Notes: a model not told the origin generated them from the letters alone. Positions 8,309 through 17,737 are shown, counted from the stretch's first letter. The stretch: 64,000 bases of DNA from DLKC01 sp002478885 (GCA_046329585.1 JAXLUI010000001.1:682001-746000), one strand, 5' to 3'. Numbers and translations: made by a program.

Positions 8309-8962
8309 ATGGTAGTTAATTTAAGTGAAAGACACAGCCTTATCACCAACTGGCTCGGTGAAATACGGGACATATCCGTTCAGAACGACCGGATGAGGTT
8401 TCGTAAAAACCTCGAGCGTATCGGTGAAGTAATGGCTTATGAAATCAGCAGGGAATTGCCATGGGTGGAAAAGGATATTCAAACACCGCTTGGCATTCAT
8501 ACAGGAAAGGTTTTGAAAGAACAGCCGGTGCTTGCCACCATCTTAAGAGCGGGGCTACCGCTTCATACCGGCATGCTTAATTTCTTTGATAAGGCCGACA
8601 ACGCATTTATCTCGGCATACCGCAAACATCACCGCGATGGTACTTTTGAAATAGAACTGGATTATGTAAGTTGCCCGTCACTGGAAAACAGGATATTGAT
8701 CATCTGCGACCCCATGTTGGCCACCGGTGCGTCAATGGTAAAAACAATTGAAAAAATAAAAGACGAGGGTACCCCATCGGTAATTTATGTTGCCAGTGTT
8801 ATTGCGTGTACTGAAGGTATTGAATACATTCGCAGGGAAGCCGGTGATGATGTACGTATCTGGTGCGCTGATATTGACGACGAACTTACAGCCAAGGGAT
8901 ACATCGTTCCCGGCCTTGGCGATGCAGGTGACCTTGCTTATGGAACCAAAACACAGAACTAA
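8309..8962 (+). CDS. upp: Uracil phosphoribosyltransferase
   Basis: A 217-residue salvage enzyme that makes UMP from uracil and PRPP. The PRPP loop appears as LIICDPMLATGASMV and the uracil-binding end as YIVPGLGDAGDLAYGT. Divergent from anmK with a 100-base gap that should hold both promoters. Confidence 0.95.
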   Translation: MVVNLSERHSLITNWLGEIRDISVQNDRMRFRKNLERIGEVMAYEISRELPWVEKDIQTPLGIHTGKVLKEQPVLATILRAGLPLHTGMLNFFDKADNAFISAYRKHHRDGTFEIELDYVSCPSLENRILIICDPMLATGASMVKTIEKIKDEGTPSVIYVASVIACTEGIEYIRREAGDDVRIWCADIDDELTAKGYIVPGLGDAGDLAYGTKTQN

Positions 8963-9023
8963 TCAACCGGCACAGGAAAATAAAAAAGCACAATATCCGT
9001 TATAACAAAGCCTAACGACTGAA

Positions 9024-10043
9024 ATGACAAAACATATACTGCTTATACTGATCTTTTTTTCTCTGGCAGGCATTGTTAATGCCCAGGACCCCCATTTTTC
9101 CCAATTCTTCTCTTCCCCTCTCACGCTTAACCCCGCTTTCACCGGCAAATTCGACGGCAACGTGCGTGTGGCAGGCAATTACAGGAACCAGTGGCCCACG
9201 ATTAACCGTGCTTACCAGACGGGTACCATTTCGGTTGACTTCCCTATACTTAAACAAAAACTCGACTACCGTGATACCTGGGGTGTTGGCGTAATGGGTT
9301 ATAGCGATAAGGGTGCAGATGGCGCCGTGTCTTTTAACTATGCATCGATCTCAACAGCTTATCATAAGGGGCTTGATGAGGATGGGTACAAACAACTTGG
9401 CCTGGGCGTACAGGGAACGTATTCCAATATGCTGATCAATACTTCAAAGCTCACTTTTGAAGACCAGTTGACGATTAACGGCACTTTTACCAACCCTACG
9501 CAGGAAACGTTTGGCAACACTACGCTCAATTCAAGCTTTTTCGATCTTAATGCAGGGCTGCTATATACTTCGAGCAGCACCGACCGCAATAACCTTTATG
9601 CAGGCGTGAGTCTTTACCATATTAACAGGCCAAAACAGAATTTCAACAGCGGCCCCGAATATTTACTTAACCCGCGGGCCACTTTCCATGCCGGCGGTTA
9701 TTTTCCGACAGGTGAAATGACAACGCTACACCTGAGTGCATTGTACAGCACACAGGCCGGTGCGCATGAAACACTGGTGGGCGCTGCCATGCAATTCTCC
9801 GCAGGCGGGCTCTCCACTGTCGATAATCCCGTAAGTTTCTATGGTGGTTTGTGGATGCGCTTAGGCGATGCCATTATCCCCTATGTAGGCCTCGAATACC
9901 AGAACCTCCGTTTTGGATTTACCTATGATGTAAATACCTCCAGTCTTAAGTCGGCTTCGCAAAGCCGCGGCGGTTTGGAATTGTCGCTTATTTATATTGC
10001 CAAAACACCCGGCAGCAAAGGCATTCCCTGTCCAAAATTCTAA
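9024..10043 (+). CDS. PorP/SprF family type IX secretion membrane protein
   Basis: A 339-residue outer-membrane beta-barrel-like protein with a signal peptide ending in NAQ|DPHFSQFF. The opening DPHFSQFFSSPLTLNPAFTGKFDGNVRVAGNYRNQW is the diagnostic start of the PorP/SprF family, and the rest alternates glycine-rich strands. Family members occur with the type IX secretion system or near large adhesins. It follows upp by 61 bases and may be co-transcribed with it. Confidence 0.93.
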   Translation: MTKHILLILIFFSLAGIVNAQDPHFSQFFSSPLTLNPAFTGKFDGNVRVAGNYRNQWPTINRAYQTGTISVDFPILKQKLDYRDTWGVGVMGYSDKGADGAVSFNYASISTAYHKGLDEDGYKQLGLGVQGTYSNMLINTSKLTFEDQLTINGTFTNPTQETFGNTTLNSSFFDLNAGLLYTSSSTDRNNLYAGVSLYHINRPKQNFNSGPEYLLNPRATFHAGGYFPTGEMTTLHLSALYSTQAGAHETLVGAAMQFSAGGLSTVDNPVSFYGGLWMRLGDAIIPYVGLEYQNLRFGFTYDVNTSSLKSASQSRGGLELSLIYIAKTPGSKGIPCPKF

Positions 10044-10063
10044 TGTTTTTAAAAAATTTGGCA

Positions 10064-10110
10064 GCCAGCTGCGCTGCAGTTGTCAACTTCGTTGTGTCAC
10101 TCACCTGTAC
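10064..10110 (-). repeat. Class A repeat, degenerate copy
   Basis: On the minus strand: GTACAGGTGAGTGACACAAC, 20 bases, AGCTGGC. The left box has the variant GTGACACAAC also seen at 24064 and 59286, so this looks like a sub-lineage. Confidence 0.55.
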
Positions 10111-10189
10111 ACCATCGCAACATTCAACAGTCATGCGGCCCCACCTGCACTGGTGACAGGCTCTTAGCTGTTCTCCCCAAAAAAGATGG

Positions 10190-11494
10190 CTATTGGCAAT
10201 AATCCAAAACAGCCTTGAAAACCTGCTGGCGTATGGGGTTGGTGTTGAAATATTCGCCCGTAGCAAGCAGGCCTGTGTTCTGCCGGTTGATCAGTAGTAT
10301 TACAGATAAATTCAGCGAGGGAACGACGGCAATACTGGTTCCTGTAAAACCCGTATGCCCGAAGCTCCCGGCGGGGGCGTTCTTCATAAATGCGTTGGCA
10401 TTGTCCATCATCCAGCCAAGCCCATTTTTAAAGCTGTCTTTTGTAAGAAACAGGTCCACTGTATTTTCACTGATAAACTGCCGCTTGCCGGCCTTGCCTT
10501 TGGCCAGCAGCATATCAACCAGTTTTTGAAGATCGTCAACCGTGGCAAACAACCCCGCCGCCCCACTTACGCCGGCATTGGCATACCAGGCATTGCCATC
10601 GTTCACTTCTCCACGCAGGGTATACGTGCGCCAGCCGTTCCACTGCGTTGGATTAATATCGCTGAAAATAAAGCCTAAAGAACTATCATAGACCATGCGA
10701 TGCTCATAGGGGTTGCCATGGGATGTTGCGGCAATTTTGCTGAAGCGGCCTGTCTTAAGGGGGTTGTATGTTGTATGGTCCATACCCAACGGGATGAAAA
10801 TATTATCGCGCATAAACCGGTCTAACGGCTGGCCCGAGACAATCTCTATAATTTCACCAAGAATGGTAAAGCCAAGGTCGCTGTAACGCCTTTGTTCGCC
10901 CACCGGAAATTTCAACGGCAGTTGCCCGATGAGCTTGTATGTTTCCTGCCTGTTGGATGCCCGGTAATAAAGCGGATACCATTCATAGATTCCTGATGTA
11001 TGCGTCAACAGGTGACGGATGCTGATCCGTTTTTTGTCGCCACTATCAAAAGCCGGAACATATTTTCCAACGGGATCATCAACACGGATTAAGCCATGGT
11101 CGGCCAGCAGCATAATAGCCGTTGTTGTTCCGATCACCTTGGTGAGTGAAGCGATATCGAAAAGATGGCCGGTAGTCATCGGTTCGGGTGCTGCCATCAA
11201 TTGGTTGCCGTAAACATATTTCTGCGCGAATCCAAAAGCCTGCTCATAAAGCACGGCCCCGTCTTTTTTTATTTCGATCACCGCACCGGGAATGTGATTG
11301 CTGTCTACCTGGCTTTGCAAAATGCTGTCAACGGTTGCGATCAACAGATCGCGTTTACCTATACTGCCCGTTGATTGCGCAATGGCGTGCGAACCCATAA
11401 CAAGAAATGCCAGCCATAGCAGCAACATCCTGGTATGACAGTTAGCGGCGGTTATGGCAATCGTCTCAGGCCTGTTTATTTTCTGTGTCATCAT
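10190..11494 (-). CDS. Serine hydrolase, class C beta-lactamase / penicillin-binding fold
   Basis: Up to 434 residues. The nucleophile motif SxxK is S116-L-T-K119, the second motif is Y204-S-D206, and a GHTGFTG segment near residue 388 stands where class C enzymes have KTG. The YSD and HTG variants are common in esterase or D-aminopeptidase members, so resistance activity should not be assumed. An internal Met at residue 23 (position 11428) would place a normal signal peptide LLLWLAFLVMGSHAIAQ at the N terminus and may be the true start. The longer frame overlaps the acetyltransferase gene by 29 bases. Third gene of the symporter operon. Confidence 0.87.
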   Translation of the reverse strand: MMTQKINRPETIAITAANCHTRMLLLWLAFLVMGSHAIAQSTGSIGKRDLLIATVDSILQSQVDSNHIPGAVIEIKKDGAVLYEQAFGFAQKYVYGNQLMAAPEPMTTGHLFDIASLTKVIGTTTAIMLLADHGLIRVDDPVGKYVPAFDSGDKKRISIRHLLTHTSGIYEWYPLYYRASNRQETYKLIGQLPLKFPVGEQRRYSDLGFTILGEIIEIVSGQPLDRFMRDNIFIPLGMDHTTYNPLKTGRFSKIAATSHGNPYEHRMVYDSSLGFIFSDINPTQWNGWRTYTLRGEVNDGNAWYANAGVSGAAGLFATVDDLQKLVDMLLAKGKAGKRQFISENTVDLFLTKDSFKNGLGWMMDNANAFMKNAPAGSFGHTGFTGTSIAVVPSLNLSVILLINRQNTGLLATGEYFNTNPIRQQVFKAVLDYCQ

Positions 11495-11984
11495 TGCCTG
11501 TTTTAAAAGTGTATCCGATGAGGGGGCTTACTGATTTGCGAAGCAATAGTTCCGTAAAACCTTCTTTAATAAAATCTGTCAGCTCCCCTACCAGCTTAAA
11601 ACCCAGTGATTGGTAAAGTTTGATGGCTCCCGTGTTGAAACCGGATACGCAGATAAATATATTTGGAGACAGCTCCAGGATCCTGCTCTCACAAAACGCC
11701 AGTATTTTTTTACCAAAGCCGCAGCCCCTGAATTGTTCCTTCACACAAATTGTTTGAATATAACCTTTGAACGACCCGCAAACCTGCAACACCACGAACC
11801 CTGCAAGTTCATTTTCATACCGGGCAACATAAACCTCTTTGCATAAACCATCGAAGGCAGCAAGACACTGATAATAATCCATACCAAGCGTGATCCATGG
11901 GTCGGATACCGCCATCATCATAGCGCAGTGTTTCATTACTTCGTTATCGTGGGTAACACATATAACAAGCTCGCCGGATTTCAT
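11466..11984 (-). CDS. GNAT family N-acetyltransferase
   Basis: A 172-residue acetyl-CoA-dependent acetyltransferase. The acetyl-CoA loop is QFRGCGFGKKIL, after the beta strand YIQTICVKE, and the C-terminal GAIKLYQSLGFKLVGEL is typical of GNAT proteins. The start at 11984 is chosen because it overlaps the symporter stop codon as ATGA and is preceded by AAGAAGG, which points to translational coupling. Substrate unknown. Confidence 0.88.
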   Translation of the reverse strand: MKSGELVICVTHDNEVMKHCAMMMAVSDPWITLGMDYYQCLAAFDGLCKEVYVARYENELAGFVVLQVCGSFKGYIQTICVKEQFRGCGFGKKILAFCESRILELSPNIFICVSGFNTGAIKLYQSLGFKLVGELTDFIKEGFTELLLRKSVSPLIGYTFKTGNDDTENKQA

Positions 11985-13435
11985 TGTGCCTTCTTTTTTA
12001 TGATGAACAAAAACAGTATGGTAAGCACCGCATTCACCAGGATATTCATAAATCCGAAATCGAATGCAAAACTGTTGATGAAATAAAGATTCAGCACCCA
12101 GGTAAGCAATGCTGCAGCAACGCATGCCAATGGCACCCACTTTTCTTCCAGATCGATCTTTGTAAACAGACCCGTCAAATACAAACCAAGTATAGGCCCA
12201 TAGGTATAACCGGCAATAGTAAAGATCGTGTTGATGATAGCGCCATGGCTATTCCAGAAAGCCATAACAATGGCGAACATCACCACGTTAACGCCAAGCA
12301 ATACCCATCGTTTTATTTTCACCCTTGCCTCGTGCGGCTGCCGCTCAAAATTCATAAAATCGTAACTGAAAGCGGTGGTAAGGGCGGTAATGCAGGCATC
12401 AATGCTGGCGAACGTGGAAGCAATAACGCCTATAAAAAAAGCGATGGACCCGACTTGCCCGAAATAATTCAGCGTGAGCATGGGATAGAGTGCATCGGTG
12501 TTTACGAACCGGCCATTTTCACTATCGAGTTGTATTCCTTTTTGCCCGGCATACAAATAAAGCAACACACCCAAACCAAGAAACAGCGTTTGCGCAAGCG
12601 CAATAAAAAAACTAAATGTGAGCACATTTTTCTTTGCGTCTTTTGCGTTGCTTACCGTGAGTGTTTTCTGCATCATGCTTTGGTCCAGACCAACAAGTGC
12701 AACGGTAATAAGCAGCCCCGAAATGAACTGCTTGTAAAAATAAGAACCCGAATCAACGTCCCAGTCAAACAGCTTTGCATAAGGATGATCTGTGATCGCG
12801 GTGATCATTCCCGCGACAGAAAGCCCCAGCGAATTTTTGATCGTGATAATGGAAATGATGATCACCGTAATTAAAAAGAAAGATTGCAAGGCATCCGTCC
12901 ACACAATTGTTTTAATACCCGATTTATTGGTGTATAACCATATCAGCACCAATACAACTATAATCGTGATGAAATATGGGATGCCCAGTTTATCGAAGAA
13001 TGCATACTGCAATATTTGTATCGACAGCAGCAACCGGAGTGCCGCACCAAAAGACTGGGAAACAAGAAAAAACAGTGAACCGGTTTTATAAGTAATGCGC
13101 CCGAACCGGTGATCCAGGTACGCATAAATAGAAACGAGTTTCAGCTTGTAAAAAATGGGGATCAATACAAAAACAATGAAGAGATAACCCACAATCGTAC
13201 CCAGGATAAACTGGAAATAATACAGGTTGTTATTGCCCACGTTGCCGGGTATAGAAACAAGGGACACCGCCGAAATGCCCGACCCCACCATGCCAAACGC
13301 CACCAGAAACCACGGCGATTCGCGGTTGCCGTCAAAAAAAGTATGGTCTTTGGTATGCCGCGAAGTAAGCCGGGAAATGAGCATCAGCAGCGAAAAGTAA
13401 AGCAGTATGATAGCGAATATAATGGTAGGGCTCAT
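11981..13435 (-). CDS. Sodium:solute symporter (SSS family)
   Basis: A 484-residue inner-membrane protein with about 13 hydrophobic segments. FFDGNRESPWFLVAFGMVGSGISAVSLVSIPG near the N terminus is the SSS core around the first unwound helix, and SIYAYLDHRFGRITY is also typical. It couples sodium entry to uptake of a small solute. It heads an operon with a GNAT acetyltransferase and a secreted serine hydrolase of penicillin-binding fold. A muropeptide or amino-sugar substrate is possible, since SSS transporters serve MurNAc uptake in Tannerella, but the sequence does not show it. Confidence 0.9.
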   Translation of the reverse strand: MSPTIIFAIILLYFSLLMLISRLTSRHTKDHTFFDGNRESPWFLVAFGMVGSGISAVSLVSIPGNVGNNNLYYFQFILGTIVGYLFIVFVLIPIFYKLKLVSIYAYLDHRFGRITYKTGSLFFLVSQSFGAALRLLLSIQILQYAFFDKLGIPYFITIIVVLVLIWLYTNKSGIKTIVWTDALQSFFLITVIIISIITIKNSLGLSVAGMITAITDHPYAKLFDWDVDSGSYFYKQFISGLLITVALVGLDQSMMQKTLTVSNAKDAKKNVLTFSFFIALAQTLFLGLGVLLYLYAGQKGIQLDSENGRFVNTDALYPMLTLNYFGQVGSIAFFIGVIASTFASIDACITALTTAFSYDFMNFERQPHEARVKIKRWVLLGVNVVMFAIVMAFWNSHGAIINTIFTIAGYTYGPILGLYLTGLFTKIDLEEKWVPLACVAAALLTWVLNLYFINSFAFDFGFMNILVNAVLTILFLFIIKKKAQ

Positions 13436-13570
13436 CTATAAATTATTAAAGCAACCAGCGTTGCGGTAAACGGCTTTAAATGTAAGCTATTCTTTAAACC
13501 CTTATCCATGCAGGCACCAAACCGCACAGTATTTTATTTGTACCAAACGGTATAACAACCAGCAGCTTTC

Positions 13571-13603
13571 GTTGCGCGATAGTGCCGCTTATCCGGCATC
13601 GCA
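13571..13603 (-). repeat. Class B hairpin repeat, copy 2
   Basis: Minus strand: GTGCGATGCCGGATAAGCGGCACTATCGCGCAAC, given here only as landmarks: left GTGCGATGCCGG, right CACTATCGCGCAAC. One G is missing from the stem compared with the other copies. Confidence 0.75.
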
Positions 13604-13772
13604 CTGTTGCACTGCATCGCAACATGCAGCATGGTGAAATGATATCGAAATTCAGTTCATCTTCAGAAGTTGATTGGTTGTCAGTAATAACAACTTTTTA
13701 TAAATAAAGCCAACCAGCAATATGCAACTATGGCTGCAATGCCCGCTGTCACATGCATTACAGCACATGCGT

Positions 13773-13834
13773 GCGATGACGGATAAGCCGTCACTATCGC
13801 GCAACAGTTGTCGATTTTTTTCTGCAACCGGGCC
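13773..13834 (+). repeat. Class B hairpin repeat, copy 3 with compensatory change
   Basis: GCGATGACGGATAAGCCGTC, then ACTATCGCGCAAC, about 20 bases, and ACCGGG. Relative to the other copies the stem carries C to A on the left and G to T on the right, keeping the pair. Confidence 0.8.
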
Positions 13835-13964
13835 CTGAAACAGCTTTTCGTTTTGGTAACTTCCTATATTTGTTGTCTTATTTTATAATAGTGTGCCCGC
13901 ACTTATATGCTACCAACAAAAATGTTTTTACAGTTTAATAAACGGGTTTTATTCTACTTGATTT

Positions 13965-13978
13965 TGGCACAAATTATG
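13965..13978 (+). promoter_or_regulatory. Possible sigma-54 -24/-12 box upstream of the GAF/PAS kinase
   Basis: TTTTGGCAC with a G eight bases after the C, the spacing of the invariant -13 G. The TTCC-N7-GGAA dyad seen at the other four boxes is absent here, so support is weaker. Confidence 0.35.
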
Positions 13979-14038
13979 GTTATGATGCTTTTCCGGGCGT
14001 AAACGCTTACGCACGGGAACGAAAAAGAAACAACGATT

Positions 14039-16378
14039 ATGATGATAAAACCTGATCATACTAATCTGATTTTTTCCGCGCTCGAACCAGGTACAGCAGG
14101 CGATTACCCTCAACTACAAACAGATGGGCTCAGCGCCGCAGCATTAGCCTTATACATTGAAGATCTTAGAAAAGCAAATGCAGATGTGCGTGCCGCAAAA
14201 CTTGCGGCGCTTGCGATAATGGAAGAAGCCATTCTGTCCAAAGAAGTGTTACGGATGAGCGATCAGCGAACGGGCAGGGTTAAGGAAGCATTCCAGTCGG
14301 CAGTAAATGGTGCGCCGCTTACAGCTTCGCTGCGTATGCTTACCCGTTTGGCAGAAGATGAAATGCCGGGGAGTGCAAGAACGGCTTTTTATATTGTCAA
14401 TGAAACAAGCACAGGGCTCTATACGCTGCGCGGTGCAGGAAACATGCCTGATACTTATGCAGATGAAATTGACGGGTTTGCCATTGGCACGGATTCGCTT
14501 GCCTGCGGGCTTGCCGTCCCCACCGGGAAGCCGGTAATAACACCCGATGTGCATGAAGATGAACGGTGGAAACCCTGGAGGTTTATTGCCGATAAATATG
14601 GTTACCGCGGCTGCTGGTCTTTCCCCATAAAAACGTTGGACGATAAAGCCGTTGGCACTTTCGCACTGTATTTTAAAACAAGAAGGGAACCGGCACCCGA
14701 AGACGTAGACCTGGCGGATGTAATAACAAAAGCCGCGGCCGTTATTATCTCCAGTTATATTGATGCAAGAGAGCGGGCCAGGATGGAAGCAGCATTGCAA
14801 AAAAGCGAAGAGAAATACCGCTCCAAACTGGAGCAGGAAATCAAGGACAGAACAGCGGAGGTGGTTGCCGGCAAACAATTATTGCAAGCCACCATGGATG
14901 CATCGTTAGATATGATCCAGGTTTTTGAAGCAGTACGAAACAGGAAAGGCGAGATCATAGATTTTCGCTGGCTGCTTAATAACCATGCCGCAGAAAAGTA
15001 CTATGGAAACGTAATAGGTAAGCGCCTGCTTAAACAAAACCCCGGTGTTGTACAGGAAGGTATTTTTGACACCTTCAAACAGGTTGTTGAAACCGGTATT
15101 CCGGCGCAAAACGAAAGATATTATGTGCATGAACAATTCAACGGCTGGTATTTTCAATCTGTGGTAAAACTCGACGACGGCGTGGCTACCACAACAATCA
15201 ACATCACGGAAAAGAAAAAGGCGGAACAGGAAGTAAAAAAACAGGCGAGCTATATTGAACACATTACGCAAACGGTGCCGGGTATGATCAGCGTGATGGA
15301 ACTAAGCAGCGGAAAAATAGAGTACACCAACGATATTGTTGTGCTTGCCCAGGGTTTCGATCCCGAAAAAATGAAGAACGCGCCACGTGGCGAAATGAGA
15401 AAAGCCATACACCCCGATGACCAGGACAAAATAGATAACTACTATGCCGCCTTTCATACATTAAAAAACAACGAAGCGGTAACAGCAGACTACCGGGCAA
15501 AAACCGATGCCGGCAACTGGCAGTGGTTCAGGATACGGGGTAAAGTATTTCAGCGGAATGTCAACGGCGTGGTAACGCATATTGTAAACAATATTGAGAA
15601 TATTACAAAGGAGAAGGAAGCAGAAGAGAAGATCAGCCAGCTTAACACAACGCTTGTCGTAAAGAATAAGAAGCTGGAGTCTGCCAATACGGAAATAAGG
15701 ACCTTTAACAACGTCGCGGCGACGGACTACAACGAAACCTTAAGGCAGCTCTACACCAGCCTTGAATATGTAGCCACAACGGAAGCAAGGCATTTAAGCG
15801 ATTCAGGTAAAGCCAACATAAGGCGTGCACAATCGGCCATACAAAAAATGAAACTGCTTACCGACGATATTGTTAATTTCTCCAAAATACATACCCCCGA
15901 AAGTCAGCCAGCGCGTACCGACCTTAACGAACTTATCGGCATCGAATTGGCAGATGCACAACGACGGGTAAACCCCGATATGCTGGTAACACAGGCAAAT
16001 GATCTTCCCGTTATTAATGGGTACCCTCTATTGTTGTCATTGCTTTTTCATCATTTGATTGATAATGCCATCAAGTTTACCATTCCGGGGCAACCGGCCT
16101 TGCTGAATATTGCTTACAAACAACCGGAACCCACTCCCGTTGCGGGCATGTTTCACAGGATCGTTATCACCGATCACGGCATTGGTTTTCCCCAGGATGA
16201 AGCGGAGAAAATATTCGGTATGTTTTACAGGCTGCATCCTAAAAACAAATACAGAGGCTCCGGCGTTGGGCTTGCCATTTGCCGAAAGATCATGGATCTC
16301 CATCATGGTTTTATCTCCGCCGAAAGTGAGCCGGGCAAAGGCGCCAGCCTCACCTGCCATTTTCCAGTAAGCCTGTAA
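14039..16378 (+). CDS. GAF/PAS sensor histidine kinase-like protein lacking the phospho-acceptor His
   Basis: A 779-residue soluble protein. Order: short N-terminal helix, GAF domain (about 95-240), coiled coil, PAS 1 (about 280-395), PAS 2 with PAC (about 405-530), coiled coil, dimerisation helices, and an HATPase domain. The ATPase has its N box (LIDNAIKFT), G1 (DHGIGF) and G2 (GSGVGLAIC), so ATP binding looks intact. In the dimerisation helix the family motif SHDLxEPLR reads ATDYNETLR: the phospho-acceptor His is Thr (codon ACG). It may signal through another protein or act as a pseudokinase. No membrane segment is seen, so it should sense a cytoplasmic signal. No response regulator is adjacent. 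Confidence 0.85.
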   Translation: MMIKPDHTNLIFSALEPGTAGDYPQLQTDGLSAAALALYIEDLRKANADVRAAKLAALAIMEEAILSKEVLRMSDQRTGRVKEAFQSAVNGAPLTASLRMLTRLAEDEMPGSARTAFYIVNETSTGLYTLRGAGNMPDTYADEIDGFAIGTDSLACGLAVPTGKPVITPDVHEDERWKPWRFIADKYGYRGCWSFPIKTLDDKAVGTFALYFKTRREPAPEDVDLADVITKAAAVIISSYIDARERARMEAALQKSEEKYRSKLEQEIKDRTAEVVAGKQLLQATMDASLDMIQVFEAVRNRKGEIIDFRWLLNNHAAEKYYGNVIGKRLLKQNPGVVQEGIFDTFKQVVETGIPAQNERYYVHEQFNGWYFQSVVKLDDGVATTTINITEKKKAEQEVKKQASYIEHITQTVPGMISVMELSSGKIEYTNDIVVLAQGFDPEKMKNAPRGEMRKAIHPDDQDKIDNYYAAFHTLKNNEAVTADYRAKTDAGNWQWFRIRGKVFQRNVNGVVTHIVNNIENITKEKEAEEKISQLNTTLVVKNKKLESANTEIRTFNNVAATDYNETLRQLYTSLEYVATTEARHLSDSGKANIRRAQSAIQKMKLLTDDIVNFSKIHTPESQPARTDLNELIGIELADAQRRVNPDMLVTQANDLPVINGYPLLLSLLFHHLIDNAIKFTIPGQPALLNIAYKQPEPTPVAGMFHRIVITDHGIGFPQDEAEKIFGMFYRLHPKNKYRGSGVGLAICRKIMDLHHGFISAESEPGKGASLTCHFPVSL

Positions 16379-16423
16379 CCGAAAGCGGTTTTGCTTCGCG
16401 GCTCCATACAGTTATTGCAGTTG

Positions 16424-16468
16424 AAGGGTGCGACGCAAGTAAAGCCGCACCAGGAGACGCAGCCCGGG
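16424..16468 (+). repeat. Bipartite dispersed repeat (class A), copy 4
   Basis: GAAGGGTGCGACGCAAG, 21 bases, AGCCCGGGG. Downstream of the kinase gene. Confidence 0.85.
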
Positions 16469-16661
16469 GCCACATAAAGTTCCGGCATACCTAAACTATC
16501 AAGTTTCAAATGAAATGGCAGTGCTGTAATATACATGGATAGATAGCGCGGGTATTATTTTACTCATTTGCTGAGTTTATCTTTTTTATTACGCTTGTAC
16601 GATCGCAGCATGTATTTTGTACAACTGGATATAAATCTTTTTATAACGGTAACAACTATAT

Positions 16662-17654
16662 ATGCAAGAAGAAATAAAAATCCCAAGACGCAGGGTCATT
16701 GAAGGTCTTGGAATAAGTGTAGCTGCTTTGATGACCACTCCTTCCTTTGGCAACAACATTAGTGCTAGTGGTAATGATGTGGAAGATCCTGTAAAAAAAT
16801 ATCCGGCGCCTCCGTTTGTTGAGCAATCGCAACCGTGGCCGGGATTATCCAGCAAGATGAACCCCAGGCCAGACCACGGTGAAAAAAGCTATAAAGGCTC
16901 CGGCCGTTTAACCGGCCGCAAAGCATTGATCACCGGTGGCGATTCAGGCATGGGCCGTGCCGCAGCCATCGCTTATGCAAGAGAAGGGGCAGATGTAGCG
17001 ATCAATTATTTTCCCTCTGAGGAGCCGGATGCGCAGGAAGTAATAAGCCTTATCAAAAAAGAAGGCAGAAAAGCCATTGCAATACCTGGCGACCTGAGAG
17101 AAGAGACATTTTGCCAACGGATGGTAGAGCAGGCTGCAACGCAGTTGGGCGGGTTAGATATCATTATTAGCAATGCAGCGCGGCAACAAACAAAAGCTTC
17201 GATTCTTGATATTACTACGGAAGAATTTGACGCGACCATGAAGACCAATATTTACGCTCCTTTCTGGATCATAAAAGCAGCCTTGCCTTATCTAAAACCC
17301 GGCGCTGTGATCATTGGCACAGCATCCGAACAGGCCTATGACCCTTCGCCCGATCTTTATGATTATGCTCAAACCAAAGCTGCGACTATGAACTATGTAA
17401 AATCACTTGCTAAACAACTTGGTCAGAAAGGCATTCGCGTAAATGGTGTGGCTCCGGGACCCATTTGGACCCCTTTGCAGGTTAGCGGTGGCGCTACCAT
17501 GGAAAAACTAAAGCAGTTTGGCAGCGATACGGCTTTAAAGAGACCAGGACAACCGGCAGAGCTTGCTTCCATATATGTGCAGTTGGCTGCAAATGACGCA
17601 AGTTTTACAACAGGTAATATCTACGGTGCCGGGGGTGGAAAAGGCCAGCCGTAA
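16662..17654 (+). CDS. Short-chain dehydrogenase with N-terminal Tat-like leader
   Basis: A 330-residue SDR of the long YghA/YhxC type, in which a roughly 45-residue N-terminal tail (PAPPFVEQSQPWPGL) precedes the Rossmann fold. Cofactor loop TGGDSGMGRA, catalytic Ser in GTASEQAY and YAQTK (Tyr and Lys) are present. The extreme N terminus RRRVIEGLGISVAALMTTPSFG looks like a twin-arginine signal, which would be unusual for an SDR and would place it in the periplasm; it could also be a vestigial leader. First of a stress-type gene run with a second SDR, an alcohol dehydrogenase, Mn catalase and inositol oxygenase. Confidence 0.88.
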   Translation: MQEEIKIPRRRVIEGLGISVAALMTTPSFGNNISASGNDVEDPVKKYPAPPFVEQSQPWPGLSSKMNPRPDHGEKSYKGSGRLTGRKALITGGDSGMGRAAAIAYAREGADVAINYFPSEEPDAQEVISLIKKEGRKAIAIPGDLREETFCQRMVEQAATQLGGLDIIISNAARQQTKASILDITTEEFDATMKTNIYAPFWIIKAALPYLKPGAVIIGTASEQAYDPSPDLYDYAQTKAATMNYVKSLAKQLGQKGIRVNGVAPGPIWTPLQVSGGATMEKLKQFGSDTALKRPGQPAELASIYVQLAANDASFTTGNIYGAGGGKGQP

Positions 17655-17702
17655 TTCCGGGAAATATTGTGCTGTGTGCTTTTGTATTTCATAGCAACAG
17701 TG

Positions 17703-17737
17703 ATTGCCTCGCACTCCTGTACTGCGGTGCCAGGGTA
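17703..17737 (-). repeat. Class A repeat, degenerate copy
   Basis: Minus strand: GTACAGGAGTGCGAGGCAAT with no clear right box. Lies in the 287-base gap between the two SDR genes, which otherwise shows nothing recognisable. Confidence 0.4.

Larger units (their letters stand above)
13436..14038. other. 603-base intergenic region with two class B repeats and a TGGCAC box
   Basis: No gene recognised. Two class B hairpin repeats in opposite orientation (13571-13603 and 13773-13834) lie in the middle. A -24-like TGGCAC at 13965 precedes the kinase gene by 74 bases. Confidence 0.6.

Noticed and set aside
10190..11494. Annotation as an antibiotic-resistance beta-lactamase
   Set aside because: The YSD and HTG motifs fit esterase/peptidase members of the fold at least as well, and the operon partners do not suggest resistance.
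13861..13872. TATATTTG, a possible -7 box upstream of the GAF/PAS kinase
   Set aside because: No TTG element at 19-21 bases upstream, and it is more than 160 bases from the start codon.
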